Source: Pseudomonas tremae (lineage in GTDB: Bacteria > Pseudomonadota > Gammaproteobacteria > Pseudomonadales > Pseudomonadaceae). Taken from it: DNA of 64,000 nt. This document shows positions 38,809-48,492 of this stretch, piece by piece. Positions within the stretch are counted from its first letter, which is position 1. Each line of letters begins with the position of its first letter. A program made the position numbers and the translations under genes. The notes beneath the pieces are model-generated. The model was not told the origin of the DNA. It searched no databases and saw nothing but the letters and a program-made list of their open reading frames with translations. The DNA lies in contig NZ_LJRO01000384.1 in NCBI RefSeq assembly GCF_001401155.1, forward strand, positions 124,001 to 188,000, written 5' to 3'.

Positions 38809-40271
38809 TGCAGCGCAGTCCCGCGATCATCGCCTGCCGACAACCCGCCTCCCAGCGCCACCACCAGACCGGCATACGCATTCAATCGCGCCGCCTCGAC
38901 CTGCTGCTGGATTTCCTGTTGATGGAAGAGTCGCGTGCGTGCGTTGAGCACGTTCAGGTAATCGGTCAAACCGCGTTGCCAGGCAATAAGCGCAATGTCA
39001 TAGGTCTTCTGCGCCGAGGCCACCGAGCGGGCCGCGAACACCTGCTGTTTGCCCATCGATGCGCGCCGAATCAACTGATCGGAAATGCTCTGCAGCGCTG
39101 TCACCAGCGTCTGGTTGTAACGCGCCACCGCCAGGTCGTACCCGGCCGACGCCTCGCCCAGCTCCGCTCGCAAACGTCCACCATCGAAGATAGGCAGGCT
39201 GATCGCCGGGCCAACCTTGTAACCCAGCTTGCTGCCAGTCAGAAACTCCAGCATGCCGCCGCCCGTGGCCATAAAGCTCAGGCTGCCAACCAGATCGATG
39301 TCGGGATAAAAGCTTGCGCGGGCCACATCAATACCCCGCGTTTGCGCCTCGACCTGCCAGCGCGCAGCTACCACGTCAGGGCGCTGCCCAAGCAGCTCGG
39401 CCGGCAACGCGGAAGGCAGGCTCAATGCGCTGTGCAACGATAGCGCGGGCCGTTGCAGACCGGCGCCCAGCCCAGGCCCCTTGCCAGCCAGCGCTGCCAG
39501 TTGATTGCGGTTTAGCGCGATGGCCTCTTGCAGCGCATCGATCTGCCGGTGGGCTTCAGGCAACGACGTTTCGGCCTGACTGACATCGAAATGCGTACCA
39601 AGCCCGCCCTTCAGACGACGTTGCGCCAGCTCGAGTATCTGTTGCTGCTGGTCCAGCGCGGCCTTGGCGATGTCCAGGCGCGCGTAATTCAGCGCCAGTT
39701 GAATATAGGCGCGAACGATATTTTCCTGTAATTCGAGTTGTGCCTGGCGCAACTCGGCAGCACTCACATGCGCCATGTCGAGCGCCCGCTCACTGGCGTT
39801 TTGCTCACGCCCCCATATATCCAGTGAGTAACTCAGGCCCAGCGACGCATTGTTGTCCCAGGTGCGAGTATCGGCCAGCGCGCCTGGACCATAAAACTGA
39901 TCGTTCGGCCAGTCGTGACGTTGCAGGCTGGCATTGCTCTGGATGTGCAGCGATTCGTCCGACTCGGCAATGCCCGCCATCGCCTTCGCCTGCCTGACTC
40001 GTGCCGCAGCCATTGCCAGACTCGGGCTGCCGAGCGTTGCAAGTTCGACCCAGCGATCAAGTTGTGCGTCCCCATAAGCACGCCACCATTGCGCTGTGGG
40101 CCAACGTGCGTCGACTGCAGCGTGCTGGATAGCCTGGTCAGTCGCCAAAGTGGCGGCGGGCAGCAGCCTTTCGTGCGGTTTGATTCCGTGAGTCCCGATA
40201 CAACCGCTGACAATCAGCGTCAAAGCCAGACTACCGAGGGGCTTGAGCCCTCTGATGATGCGCGACGGCAC
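38805..40271 (-). CDS. Outer-membrane efflux lipoprotein (OprM/NodT type)
   Basis: A 488-residue outer-membrane factor with a lipoprotein signal (LALTLIVSGC, Cys near residue 24). It has the two-fold repeat of coiled coil and beta strands of TolC-like channels. Family segments include WPTAQWWRAYGDAQLDRWVELA near the N-terminus, ASFYPDIDLVGSLSF and GPAISLPIFDGGRLRAEL. First gene of the efflux operon, it completes a tripartite pump with the FUSC and HlyD proteins. Confidence 0.92.
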   Translation of the reverse strand: MPSRIIRGLKPLGSLALTLIVSGCIGTHGIKPHERLLPAATLATDQAIQHAAVDARWPTAQWWRAYGDAQLDRWVELATLGSPSLAMAAARVRQAKAMAGIAESDESLHIQSNASLQRHDWPNDQFYGPGALADTRTWDNNASLGLSYSLDIWGREQNASERALDMAHVSAAELRQAQLELQENIVRAYIQLALNYARLDIAKAALDQQQQILELAQRRLKGGLGTHFDVSQAETSLPEAHRQIDALQEAIALNRNQLAALAGKGPGLGAGLQRPALSLHSALSLPSALPAELLGQRPDVVAARWQVEAQTRGIDVARASFYPDIDLVGSLSFMATGGGMLEFLTGSKLGYKVGPAISLPIFDGGRLRAELGEASAGYDLAVARYNQTLVTALQSISDQLIRRASMGKQQVFAARSVASAQKTYDIALIAWQRGLTDYLNVLNARTRLFHQQEIQQQVEAARLNAYAGLVVALGGGLSAGDDRGTALQ

Positions 40272-40470
40272 AGCTGCGAGTTCCCGACAGGAGGTGATAC
40301 ACCTTGAATGGCGGCGATTCTAGGCGGCGCTCTGCACGGCGATAAGCAGGGAGTTATGTGAATCTTTGTTACAGAAACGGTGATAATGCTTTGGTCTGGC
40401 TGACATGTGCTCGTTACTTCATGTCACAATTTGCCATCACTTCAAAGAAGTACCCACTAGAGAAGTACTC

Positions 40471-41418
40471 ATGGACACCCTGCAAAACATGCGTGCCTTC
40501 AGTTGCGTGGCCCAGGCGGGCAGCTTCACCGCCGCCGCCGCAGTGCTGGACACCACGACGGCCAACGTCTCGCGCGCAGTCTCCAACCTTGAAGCGCATC
40601 TGCAGACCCGACTGCTCAACCGCACCACCCGCCGCATCGCCCTCACTGAAGCAGGCAAACGCTATTTACTGCGCTGCGAGCAGATTCTCGCGTCGGTCGA
40701 AGAAGCAGAAGCCGAAGCCAGCGATGCCCATGCACGCCCCGCCGGACAGCTCAAGATGCATTCGATGCCAGGTGTCGGCCAGCATTACGTGATCGACGCC
40801 ATCGCCCGCTATCGACGCAATCACCCGGACGTCGCGTTCGACCTGACCATGACTCATCGGGTGCCGGACTTGCTCGAAGAGGGTTTTGACGTGTCGATCG
40901 TGCTGGCCAGCGAACTGGCAGACTCGGGTTTCGTGTCGCAACGCCTAGGCATCACTTACAGCATCGTCTGCGCATCCCCCGAATACGTCAGGACCTTCGG
41001 CATGGCGCACAAACCCGCCGACCTGCTGAATCACGCGTGCCTGCGCCTGGTGAGCCCGGTGTTTCCGCTGGAAAAGTGGCTGTTCGACGGCCCGGATGGC
41101 CAGGAAATGGTCACCATCAACAGCTCGCCATTGCTGGTCAATTCGGCGGACGCAATGAAAACCGCGATTTCCAGTGGCATGGGCATCGGTATTTTGCCGA
41201 TCTATTCGGCCATCGACGGGCTGCGCAACGGCACGCTGGTGCGCGTGCTGTCTGACTACCGCTCGCAGGAGCTGAACCTGTACGCCATCTACCCGTCGCG
41301 CCAGTATCTCGATGCGAAGATCAGAACCTGGGTCGAATACCTGCGAGGCTCGCTGCCTGAAATCCTCGCAGCCGATGAGGCCGACCTGCATGTGCAAGCC
41401 CTGAAAGCATCGTCCTGA
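40471..41418 (+). CDS. LysR-family regulator divergent from the FUSC efflux operon (AaeR-like)
   Basis: A 315-residue regulator. The N-terminal winged helix-turn-helix is clear (MDTLQNMRAFSCVAQAGSFT, then TTTANVSRAVSNLEAHL), followed by a periplasmic-binding-like effector domain of the LysR type. Its divergent position next to the efflux operon copies the aaeR-aaeXAB layout, so it probably activates the pump in response to an aromatic acid (inference). The 199-base gap holds two direct copies of GAAGTAC just before the ATG. I start at 40471, where the wHTH begins. Confidence 0.9.
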   Translation: MDTLQNMRAFSCVAQAGSFTAAAAVLDTTTANVSRAVSNLEAHLQTRLLNRTTRRIALTEAGKRYLLRCEQILASVEEAEAEASDAHARPAGQLKMHSMPGVGQHYVIDAIARYRRNHPDVAFDLTMTHRVPDLLEEGFDVSIVLASELADSGFVSQRLGITYSIVCASPEYVRTFGMAHKPADLLNHACLRLVSPVFPLEKWLFDGPDGQEMVTINSSPLLVNSADAMKTAISSGMGIGILPIYSAIDGLRNGTLVRVLSDYRSQELNLYAIYPSRQYLDAKIRTWVEYLRGSLPEILAADEADLHVQALKASS

Positions 41419-41505
41419 CATCGTACAACTGCAAAAAGCGGCTGCCAAAGAGCGGGCAGGAATGTTAGCGTGCTACTCATTCAACCGCTCAAGAGTGACA
41501 GTCCA

Positions 41506-42480
41506 ATGAAAAAAACCGTACTCGCCTTCAGCCGTGTTTCACCGGAAATGGCCGAGCGCCTTGCGCAAGATTTCAATGTGATCGTGCCCGACTCCAAAAA
41601 GGGCGACATAAACGCTCAGTTTGAAGAAGCCCTGCCCGAGTCGCACGGTCTGATCGGCGCAGGCCGAAAACTGGGCCCTGACCAGCTCAAGCACGCAGCA
41701 AAACTGGAAGTGGTTTCCAGCATTTCAGTGGGCTACGACAACTACGATGTCGGCTACCTCAGCGAGCGCGGCATTCTGCTGACCAACACTCCGGACGTAC
41801 TGACCGAAACCACCGCAGACCTTGGCTTTTCGCTGATAATGAGCAGCGCTCGCCGTGTCGCCGAGCTGGACGCCTACACCAAGGCCGGTCAATGGACGCG
41901 CAGCATCGAAGCGCCACACTTCGGTACAGACGTGTATGGCAAGACACTGGGCATTGTCGGCATGGGCAATATCGGCGCGGCCATTGCGCGAAGAGGTCGT
42001 TTGGGCTTCAACATGCCGATCCTGTACAGCGGCAACAGCCGCAAAACCGAGCTGGAGCAGGAACTGGGCGCACAGTTTCGCAGGCTGGACCAATTGTTGG
42101 CCGAAGCGGACTTCGTCTGCCTGGTCGTACCATTGAGCGAAAAGACCAAACATCTGATCGGCCGTCGCGAGTTGAGCCTGATGAAGCCCGGCGCTATCCT
42201 GATCAACATCGCCCGCGGCCCGATTGTCGACGAGCCGGCACTGATCGAAGCCTTGCAGAACGGCACCATTCGCGGCGCTGGTCTGGACGTTTACGAAAAA
42301 GAACCGCTGAGCGCATCGCCACTCTTCCAGCTCAAGAACGCTGTCACCCTGCCCCACGTCGGCTCGGCCACCACCGAAACCCGTCAGGCCATGGCCGACC
42401 GCGCCTACCACAACCTGCGCAGCGCACTGCTGGGAGAGCGCCCGCAGGATCTGGTCAACCCGCAGGTCTGGAAAGGTTGA
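41506..42480 (+). CDS. D-2-hydroxyacid dehydrogenase (GhrB / 2-ketogluconate reductase type)
   Basis: A 324-residue NAD(P)H-dependent reductase. The nucleotide-binding motif GIVGMGNIGAAIARR lies near residue 148. Catalytic segments are INIARGPIVDE with the Arg near residue 237, LDVYEKEPL with the Glu, and LPHVGSAT with the His. These match the glyoxylate/hydroxypyruvate and 2-ketogluconate reductases. The start at 41506 (MKKTVLAFSRV) is chosen because the domain begins there. It probably reduces a 2-keto acid of sugar-acid catabolism; the exact substrate is open. Confidence 0.87.
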   Translation: MKKTVLAFSRVSPEMAERLAQDFNVIVPDSKKGDINAQFEEALPESHGLIGAGRKLGPDQLKHAAKLEVVSSISVGYDNYDVGYLSERGILLTNTPDVLTETTADLGFSLIMSSARRVAELDAYTKAGQWTRSIEAPHFGTDVYGKTLGIVGMGNIGAAIARRGRLGFNMPILYSGNSRKTELEQELGAQFRRLDQLLAEADFVCLVVPLSEKTKHLIGRRELSLMKPGAILINIARGPIVDEPALIEALQNGTIRGAGLDVYEKEPLSASPLFQLKNAVTLPHVGSATTETRQAMADRAYHNLRSALLGERPQDLVNPQVWKG

Positions 42481-42530
42481 TTCAGGAAGCCTTTGGCCAT
42501 CCTTATGGCCACAGGCTGCCTGACATTCAA

Positions 42531-45500
42531 TTACCTGGAAGCAGGGTCAGCAGGTGTTTGCTCCTCGGCAGTTGTCCCGGATAACGCCACTGACCCGAAT
42601 AAAAATTTCTGCGTTGAATCATTGTTTAAGGGTGCTTGCGTCACGGTTGAGTTAGTGGGCGATGCCGTTATGAAAGTGCCCGTAGTAATATTTTGCACTT
42701 GAGACCATGGCAGACCCGGAAAGTCCGCTCGCCGAGTCCATTGATGAGTATCAAGACTGACCTGACATTCCCTCATTTTCAAACCCTCCACCAAGCAACG
42801 ACTGCCATCAGGGGTGACGAGATTGAAGTGCGGCCCGCGTGCGTCATAATCCTTGAGTCCGCCAGTTCGCCATTGCTGGTTAATGTTATTGACGCAAGGC
42901 TGTGTAATGACCCCCTCCCCAAGACGCGTCAGACATTTTTGGCCGATTGAATTAATCTTTATTAAAGGCGAAATATCATCGGGCCCGAGACGGTCAAAGT
43001 TTTGCTCCGCACCGTACGTAACGCCTTGCATCACTACTCTACCGCTCTGCTCTGCGGTGATGAACTTACCGTCCTCCCCTCCTTGAAGTACTACCGCCCC
43101 AGACGGTGCTATATCCGGGCGCACCCTCCATTGAAATTGCAGCGTATTGATATCGCACGCAGACAGGGTCAACGTTTTGCCCAGACACGCTGCTGACGTG
43201 GGGCCGGTCAATATAAACGCTTCCCCTGAACCGTTGAAAAAGCTGGACATGGCCCACTGCTGTCTGGCGTCACCCACATTGCAGGTCTCCTGAGTCAAAC
43301 CGGTCGCTGCACGTGACAGGCACAGCTTGTTAAGTCTGGAGCGCAGATACTGAGGTGTAATGACAGGGTAGCCTGCCTCAGCGCCCACCAGGATGGCAGG
43401 CGGCAATTCGGGCTGAGTGTCGAGCATTCTCTTGTTGAGACTAAGGTTGTTTCTCCGCAGCTCGGCAGAAACCGGCTTGCGCGCGGAAGACACATTGATG
43501 GCAACCGAAACAACATCCCCAGCATCCACGTTTCCTGAGTAAAGCGACCAAGTGTCGGTAAGACCGTTGGCATACTGAACGCGTAACGTATAGTTGTCCG
43601 GCGCAGTATTGCTTGGCGTCGTGTAGAACTCCTGCTCTTTGCCACTATAACTTGTCATGTACGCCGTGCTTCCATCACCCGCCGTTATAAACTTGCCGTT
43701 CTGCTCATTCTGCAGTCTGAGTATCGTTTTGCTGTGGGTAATATCCTCGCGAAATGTCCAGAGATGAGCCCGGTTCTGCCTACAACTGACCATCATCAAA
43801 TTACCGTCAAGGCATTTGTCAGTTACGTCATTGACAAGGTTAACCAATTGCTCATTAGCGGTTTTAACGGCAGTCCAGCGCTGCTGATACGACGTTACCG
43901 AACACCGTTCAAAACCAGGTATATTGTTAGTCAACAACGAGAGACACAGGCCTGTCGGCGCAGATTGGATTCTTTCACTCGTAAAGGTCTTTGAAAGAGC
44001 TATGTCACGAACCATTGAAACACTTCCATCCTTCAGGCTTGCCTGGGAGGGCTGAGTTTCCGCATTCACAATGGCATTTGCCTTGGGTACGTCACTCACG
44101 GATAAAGGCTGGGCTGTAGGCGAAAACACGTTGCCATAGTTGGAGATGATAGGCGGGTATATCTGGCTCAGCGTCTGACTGTCATGCTGCGCGTCGGCCA
44201 GTGTCATCACCAAGGTCTGTACAGGGACGCCTTTCAGCAGAGGGACCTGCCGCGGTTGCATCATTTTCAACTGCGTTCCAATGTCATGAGCCGACTCATC
44301 AATGCCCGGATCGATCAACTGCTCTGGAGCCACCTGCGTTTTCAGGCCTTGAGCCTGCGCAGCGTTCGGAGGCTGCCGATGATCATCCCATAGCCCGGCA
44401 TACTTCAGGTTCGCCGGAAAACTGCCAAAACGCTGCTGCACACGCAACATCTGTTGATGCGTGTAAGGCGCAATGTAGTGAAGCCAGTCAGCAGTCGCAG
44501 GAGGATTTTTACTGCGCAACGCTTCAAACTCATCTACTTGTGGGGCCGATGCTGTAGCGGATGGCCAGTCAGGCAGTTCCAGCGCACCCATGACATGACC
44601 GAAGTAGTGGTAGCCAAGGTAGTCTACTCCGAGTCCATATTTCTTCGGATCAACATGATAATTAGGCAATAACTTCCGATCGTAGGAACGATAGGCCCAC
44701 TTTTCATAACGCGGCGGTGTGTCATGGGGTAGCCCAAGGCCGTGGCCGGTTTCGTGCCAGAAGCCCTCGGGCCTCGAAGGGTAATTGCAGCTGTTTCCTC
44801 CACAACTTGCCCCGACGCCAGGCGGTAAAACAGGGATGTCATCTGGCACATCCAGTAATTGTCCCGAGATCGCTACAAACTTGCCGGGCTGCTTGTATCC
44901 AAGGTCGGAGGCTGCTCTCCAGTAAATACCCATGCCGACTTCAGCAGGCAATGTCTTGCCGCCAAGCTCGGCCCACTCTCGGTAGTCGGTGTCTGACGTT
45001 GAATAACGATGAGGCCTGCTATCCTTACCCCGGGCAATGATATAGGGCCAGTAACTCTGACCCATACCCAAAACCAACTGCCTGATCGGTAGCTCGGAGA
45101 ACATTTCCCGGGCCGCGATTTTCGCCAGTTGCGGATTTTTTTCGATATCGTATTGATCGAGTGTGGTCTTGCAGGTGCTCTCACTCTTGAAAATACAGCC
45201 TTTGATGTTCATCAACACCAGGCCATCGCTTTCGCTGTTCAGAAATATCATTTTGCTCTTGGCCAACGTCGCCACTTCATTCGGAAAGTCGACGTTATAA
45301 AAGCTCAGGCTTGTGTCAGCAGAAAACTGGTCGTACGGAATCGTCGCGGTGAATGTCCATCTTTTGAACTTCGGATACATCCCCACGATGGGCTTTCCCG
45401 AAAAAGTGTTGCTTTGGTCGTACACAGCGCTCTCAGGCATCCATTGATACGGAGCCATGGGAATTACGGTTCTCCTGCCCCGATGGCTCAATACCATGTT

Positions 45501-45785
45501 CACCGCCGTGTACCACACCTGCGGAGGCGGTGTAAGTACTACCAGCGCCTCGCGATCAGGGACCAGAAGTGGATCAAACACTTCGCGCTGTGCGCTGACC
45601 ACGTGCGTTTGCGCGAAATCTATCTGCCCGCTCACCGGGCCATGAAGATCGTTGCGCCACTCTGCCAAGGCCGGAGTCACCTCGGTAGCAGTCTCGGCAA
45701 TAACCTCTGCCTGCAATGACGAATAGACCAAAGAACAACTGATTAAAAATGCCAGCGAACCTACACGCAAGAATACCCTGTCCAT
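42531..45785 (-). CDS. Secreted M66-like zinc metalloprotease with ricin-type lectin repeats
   Basis: A 1084-residue exported protein (signal peptide up to about residue 26, SSLQAEV). Residues about 55-480 resemble the M66 (StcE/TagA/dictomallein) peptidase domain. The zinc motif HETGHGLGLPHD starts at residue 344, with H344, E345, H348 and H354, the metzincin HExxHxxGxxH pattern. From about residue 615 there are six Cys/Q-x-W segments (QQRW, NRAHLW, RQQW, QFQW, NQQW, THQW) typical of ricin-B beta-trefoils, arranged as about three pairs. M66 enzymes cleave mucin-type glycoproteins. It is unlinked to an obvious secretion gene. Base composition looks more AT-rich than its neighbours. Confidence 0.82.
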   Translation of the reverse strand: MDRVFLRVGSLAFLISCSLVYSSLQAEVIAETATEVTPALAEWRNDLHGPVSGQIDFAQTHVVSAQREVFDPLLVPDREALVVLTPPPQVWYTAVNMVLSHRGRRTVIPMAPYQWMPESAVYDQSNTFSGKPIVGMYPKFKRWTFTATIPYDQFSADTSLSFYNVDFPNEVATLAKSKMIFLNSESDGLVLMNIKGCIFKSESTCKTTLDQYDIEKNPQLAKIAAREMFSELPIRQLVLGMGQSYWPYIIARGKDSRPHRYSTSDTDYREWAELGGKTLPAEVGMGIYWRAASDLGYKQPGKFVAISGQLLDVPDDIPVLPPGVGASCGGNSCNYPSRPEGFWHETGHGLGLPHDTPPRYEKWAYRSYDRKLLPNYHVDPKKYGLGVDYLGYHYFGHVMGALELPDWPSATASAPQVDEFEALRSKNPPATADWLHYIAPYTHQQMLRVQQRFGSFPANLKYAGLWDDHRQPPNAAQAQGLKTQVAPEQLIDPGIDESAHDIGTQLKMMQPRQVPLLKGVPVQTLVMTLADAQHDSQTLSQIYPPIISNYGNVFSPTAQPLSVSDVPKANAIVNAETQPSQASLKDGSVSMVRDIALSKTFTSERIQSAPTGLCLSLLTNNIPGFERCSVTSYQQRWTAVKTANEQLVNLVNDVTDKCLDGNLMMVSCRQNRAHLWTFREDITHSKTILRLQNEQNGKFITAGDGSTAYMTSYSGKEQEFYTTPSNTAPDNYTLRVQYANGLTDTWSLYSGNVDAGDVVSVAINVSSARKPVSAELRRNNLSLNKRMLDTQPELPPAILVGAEAGYPVITPQYLRSRLNKLCLSRAATGLTQETCNVGDARQQWAMSSFFNGSGEAFILTGPTSAACLGKTLTLSACDINTLQFQWRVRPDIAPSGAVVLQGGEDGKFITAEQSGRVVMQGVTYGAEQNFDRLGPDDISPLIKINSIGQKCLTRLGEGVITQPCVNNINQQWRTGGLKDYDARGPHFNLVTPDGSRCLVEGLKMRECQVSLDTHQWTRRADFPGLPWSQVQNITTGTFITASPTNSTVTQAPLNNDSTQKFLFGSVALSGTTAEEQTPADPASR

Positions 45786-45952
45786 TAACGAGTCCTTTCA
45801 GGAGTGAGCGCACATTGAAAGCTGCCCTCAGTCCTGTTGCCATTCCATGGCCACGAGCCGGTGATGACGGCAGATACCCGCTCATAATCGGACGAGCATT
45901 GCCGTCGCTCAACTAGCAGAAGTACTAGGCATCACGCCCACATCTCCGTCTT

Positions 45953-46867
45953 TCAGGACACGCCTCCGGCAGCCAGCTTCATGGCAACGACAGGTTTGAC
46001 ACGCGGTTTTCTGAACACCAGCACATTCCCCGCCATTACCAGCACAAGCCCCAGCAGGGCCGCCAGCGTCCATTGATAACCTTCGACCCACATCGAAATA
46101 TTCAACGCCACTATCGGGAACAGCACGGTGCAGTAAGCAGCGCGTTCCGGGCCCATACGCCCGACCAGGGTCAGGTAGGCGGTGAAGGCAATCACCGAGC
46201 CGGGTATCACCAGAAACAGCAATGAGCCTACGTAGCGCGTGTTCCACTCAAACGTGAACGGTGTGCCGCTGAGCAGGCAGTAAACGGCCAGAATGCTTGC
46301 CCCGTAGAACATTCCCCAGGCATTGGTGGTCAGCGGGCGCAGCCCTGCTTTCTGTTGCAGGCTCGACAGCATATTGCCTGCCGAGAAGCACAGCGTGCCC
46401 AGCAGGGCCAGGCCCAGACCTACAAGGGTCTCGCGGCTGGCGCTGTGCCCGGACAGCTCGGGCCAGAACAGACACGCCAGCCCCAGCAAGCCCATCGCGC
46501 CACCAGCCAGCACATTGCCAGCGATTTTCTGGCGAAAGAATACTCGCGCATTCAGTGCATTCCACAAGGTTGAGGTCGAGAACACCACAGCGATCAGGCC
46601 GCTGGGTATCCATTGGCTGGCGGTGTAGAAGCACATGAAGTTGACACAGAACAGGCACACGCCTTGCGCCAGACAGATCAACTGACCACGACGATTGACC
46701 GGTTGCAGACGTTTGCTCAGCAACAAAAACGCGAACAGCACCAGCGCCGCCAGTGCGAAGCGATACACGATTGAGACCGGAATGGCGACATCACCGAGCT
46801 GAAGTTTCAGGGCAATCCAGGTCGTGCCCCAGATCAGCACTGTCAGCAGATAAAGCGAAATGTTCAT
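45953..46867 (-). CDS. DMT/EamA-family transporter
   Basis: A 304-residue inner-membrane protein with about ten membrane segments in two EamA repeats. The N-terminus is typical (LLTVLIWGTTWIALKLQLG), as are RFALAALVLFAFLLL and the second repeat LGTLCFSAGNMLSSLQQKAG. It probably exports a small metabolite or amino acid. It is transcribed divergently from the AraC regulator at 47004, which is therefore its likely regulator. The 136-base gap between them should hold both promoters. Confidence 0.88.
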   Translation of the reverse strand: MNISLYLLTVLIWGTTWIALKLQLGDVAIPVSIVYRFALAALVLFAFLLLSKRLQPVNRRGQLICLAQGVCLFCVNFMCFYTASQWIPSGLIAVVFSTSTLWNALNARVFFRQKIAGNVLAGGAMGLLGLACLFWPELSGHSASRETLVGLGLALLGTLCFSAGNMLSSLQQKAGLRPLTTNAWGMFYGASILAVYCLLSGTPFTFEWNTRYVGSLLFLVIPGSVIAFTAYLTLVGRMGPERAAYCTVLFPIVALNISMWVEGYQWTLAALLGLVLVMAGNVLVFRKPRVKPVVAMKLAAGGVS

Positions 46868-47003
46868 GATGCAGGCTCCTCAATGAGCCATCAGTCTGCT
46901 GCGTCGGGCATGCAACCCGTTTGCATAATCTTGCGCTTTTGATTCAACAGGTAATGGCAGCGGCATGGGCTGCGGGTAGGATACGAAGCCTAGAGGAATC
47001 ACT

Positions 47004-47900
47004 ATGTCAGCCATCGACTCCATTCAGGTCTTTCAGGCCTTGAGCAGCTCCCCCCATGCCCGTCTGGAGCAGAGCGCGCCGCTGGGCGACGGGTTGATGG
47101 CTGCGCAGTGGAACAATCGGCATGACTCGCAGGAATATCACGCACCGACTCACCATACATTGTCGTGTTACGTCGCAGACGGCACCGGCACTTTCCGCCG
47201 CGACCAGCCTGATCAGAAAGGCTCACCGGGAAAACTCTGTGTATTGCCTGCAGGCCATGAGTCGGCCTGGGTGGTGAATGGAGAGATCCGCCTGGCGCAT
47301 TTGTATTTCAGCCCGGAACACTTCGCCCTTGGCTGCGTGACGTTGCTGGATCGCGAGCCCCGTGAGATGCAACTGCGCGAGCACACGTTTCTCGACGATG
47401 AAGTACAGGCTGATCGCTTCCAGCAACTGATCCGCCTGAACTGGACAGAACCCGCTGAGCGCTTGCTGACCAGCAGCCTGGCGCACGAGATGGTCAGCCA
47501 TGCGCTGCTCAGTCAGGCGGGCATGCGGGAGGGGCTGCGCCTGAAAGGCGGGCTGGCTCCGCACCTGCGCCGTCATATGGTGGACTTCATCGAAATGCAC
47601 CTGGCCGACCCGCTAAGCCTTGGTCAACTGGCGGGCATGTGTGCGCTCTCGGAATACCACTTCGCTCGCATGTTTCGTGAAAGCTTCGGCCTGCCGCCGC
47701 ATCAATACCTGCTGGCACGGCGCATCGAACAGGCTCGCCAGTTGCTGCGACACACCGTCAGCCCCCTTGGCGAAATAGCACTGGCCTGTGGTTTCGCAAG
47801 CGCCAGCCATTTCAGCAACCGCTTTCGTCAAACCGTGGGGGCAACGCCCGGCGAATACCGGCAGGTGCTGGGCGCTGTCCATCACGGCCTGGAAAAATGA
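47004..47900 (+). CDS. AraC-family transcriptional regulator
   Basis: A 298-residue regulator. The C-terminal hundred residues contain two helix-turn-helix motifs: LADPLSLGQLAGMCALSEYH with FARMFRESFGLPPHQYL, and SPLGEIALACGFASASHFSN with RFRQTVGATPGEYR. The N-terminal cupin-like ligand domain (GTFRRDQPDQKGSPGKLCVLPAG) suggests a small-molecule effector. The Shine-Dalgarno AGAGGA precedes the ATG. It is divergent from the DMT exporter and ends upstream of the fecI Fur-like box. Confidence 0.9.
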   Translation: MSAIDSIQVFQALSSSPHARLEQSAPLGDGLMAAQWNNRHDSQEYHAPTHHTLSCYVADGTGTFRRDQPDQKGSPGKLCVLPAGHESAWVVNGEIRLAHLYFSPEHFALGCVTLLDREPREMQLREHTFLDDEVQADRFQQLIRLNWTEPAERLLTSSLAHEMVSHALLSQAGMREGLRLKGGLAPHLRRHMVDFIEMHLADPLSLGQLAGMCALSEYHFARMFRESFGLPPHQYLLARRIEQARQLLRHTVSPLGEIALACGFASASHFSNRFRQTVGATPGEYRQVLGAVHHGLEK

Positions 47901-47911
47901 AGCGCAATATG

Positions 47912-47929
47912 AATGATAAATATTCTCAT
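47912..47929 (+). promoter_or_regulatory. Fur-like box upstream of fecI
   Basis: The bases AATGATAAATATTCTCAT resemble the Fur consensus of repeated NATWAT hexamers. The site lies about 50-75 bases before the fecI start, where iron-loaded Fur would repress the sigma-factor gene. Confidence 0.7.
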
Positions 47930-47988
47930 ACGCAAAAGAGTCTGCCAGAATCGTCGCCATTATCGAATCGCGTGGATTGTTCTCCGAG

Positions 47989-48492
47989 ATGCACACCGCC
48001 CATTCTGCCCTCAATCACTCTGTCGCAAGCCTGTATCAGGCACATAACACCTGGCTGACGACCTGGTTGCGGCGCAGGCTCGGCTGCCCTCACAACGCTG
48101 CGGACCTTGCCCAGGACACCTTCATCAAGGTGCTCGGCGCACGAGACAGCGCGCAGATCATAGAGCCTCGTGCATTCCTGACCACAATCGCCAAACGCGT
48201 ATTGAGCAATCACTACCGCCGCCAGGATCTGGAGCGCGCCTACTATCAGGCGCTGTGCGAGCTGCCGCAAAGCGTGGCGCCTTCAGAAGAAGAACGAGCA
48301 ATCATCCTCGAAACCCTGGTGGAGCTGGACCAGTTGCTGGATGGCCTGCCGACAGTGGTCAAGCGCGCGTTTCTGATGTCGCAGGTCGATGGCCTGAGCC
48401 ACGGCCAGATCGCCGCCGAGCTGGATATTTCCATCGCCACGGTCAAACGTCACCTGAACAAGGCCGCGCTGCGCTGCTACTTCGCCCTATGA
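47989..48492 (+). CDS. fecI: Iron-responsive ECF sigma factor FecI
   Basis: A 167-residue ECF sigma factor. Region 2 is visible in LGCPHNAADLAQDTFIKVL and EPRAFLTTIAKRVLSNHYRR. Region 4 is GLPTVVKRAFLMSQVDGLSHGQIAAELDISIATVKRHL. FecI directs RNA polymerase to the fecA-type receptor promoter when freed by FecR. I take the ATG at 47989; a TTG at 47977 is in frame and neither has a strong Shine-Dalgarno. It overlaps fecR by 4 bases (ATGA). Confidence 0.93.
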   Translation: MHTAHSALNHSVASLYQAHNTWLTTWLRRRLGCPHNAADLAQDTFIKVLGARDSAQIIEPRAFLTTIAKRVLSNHYRRQDLERAYYQALCELPQSVAPSEEERAIILETLVELDQLLDGLPTVVKRAFLMSQVDGLSHGQIAAELDISIATVKRHLNKAALRCYFAL

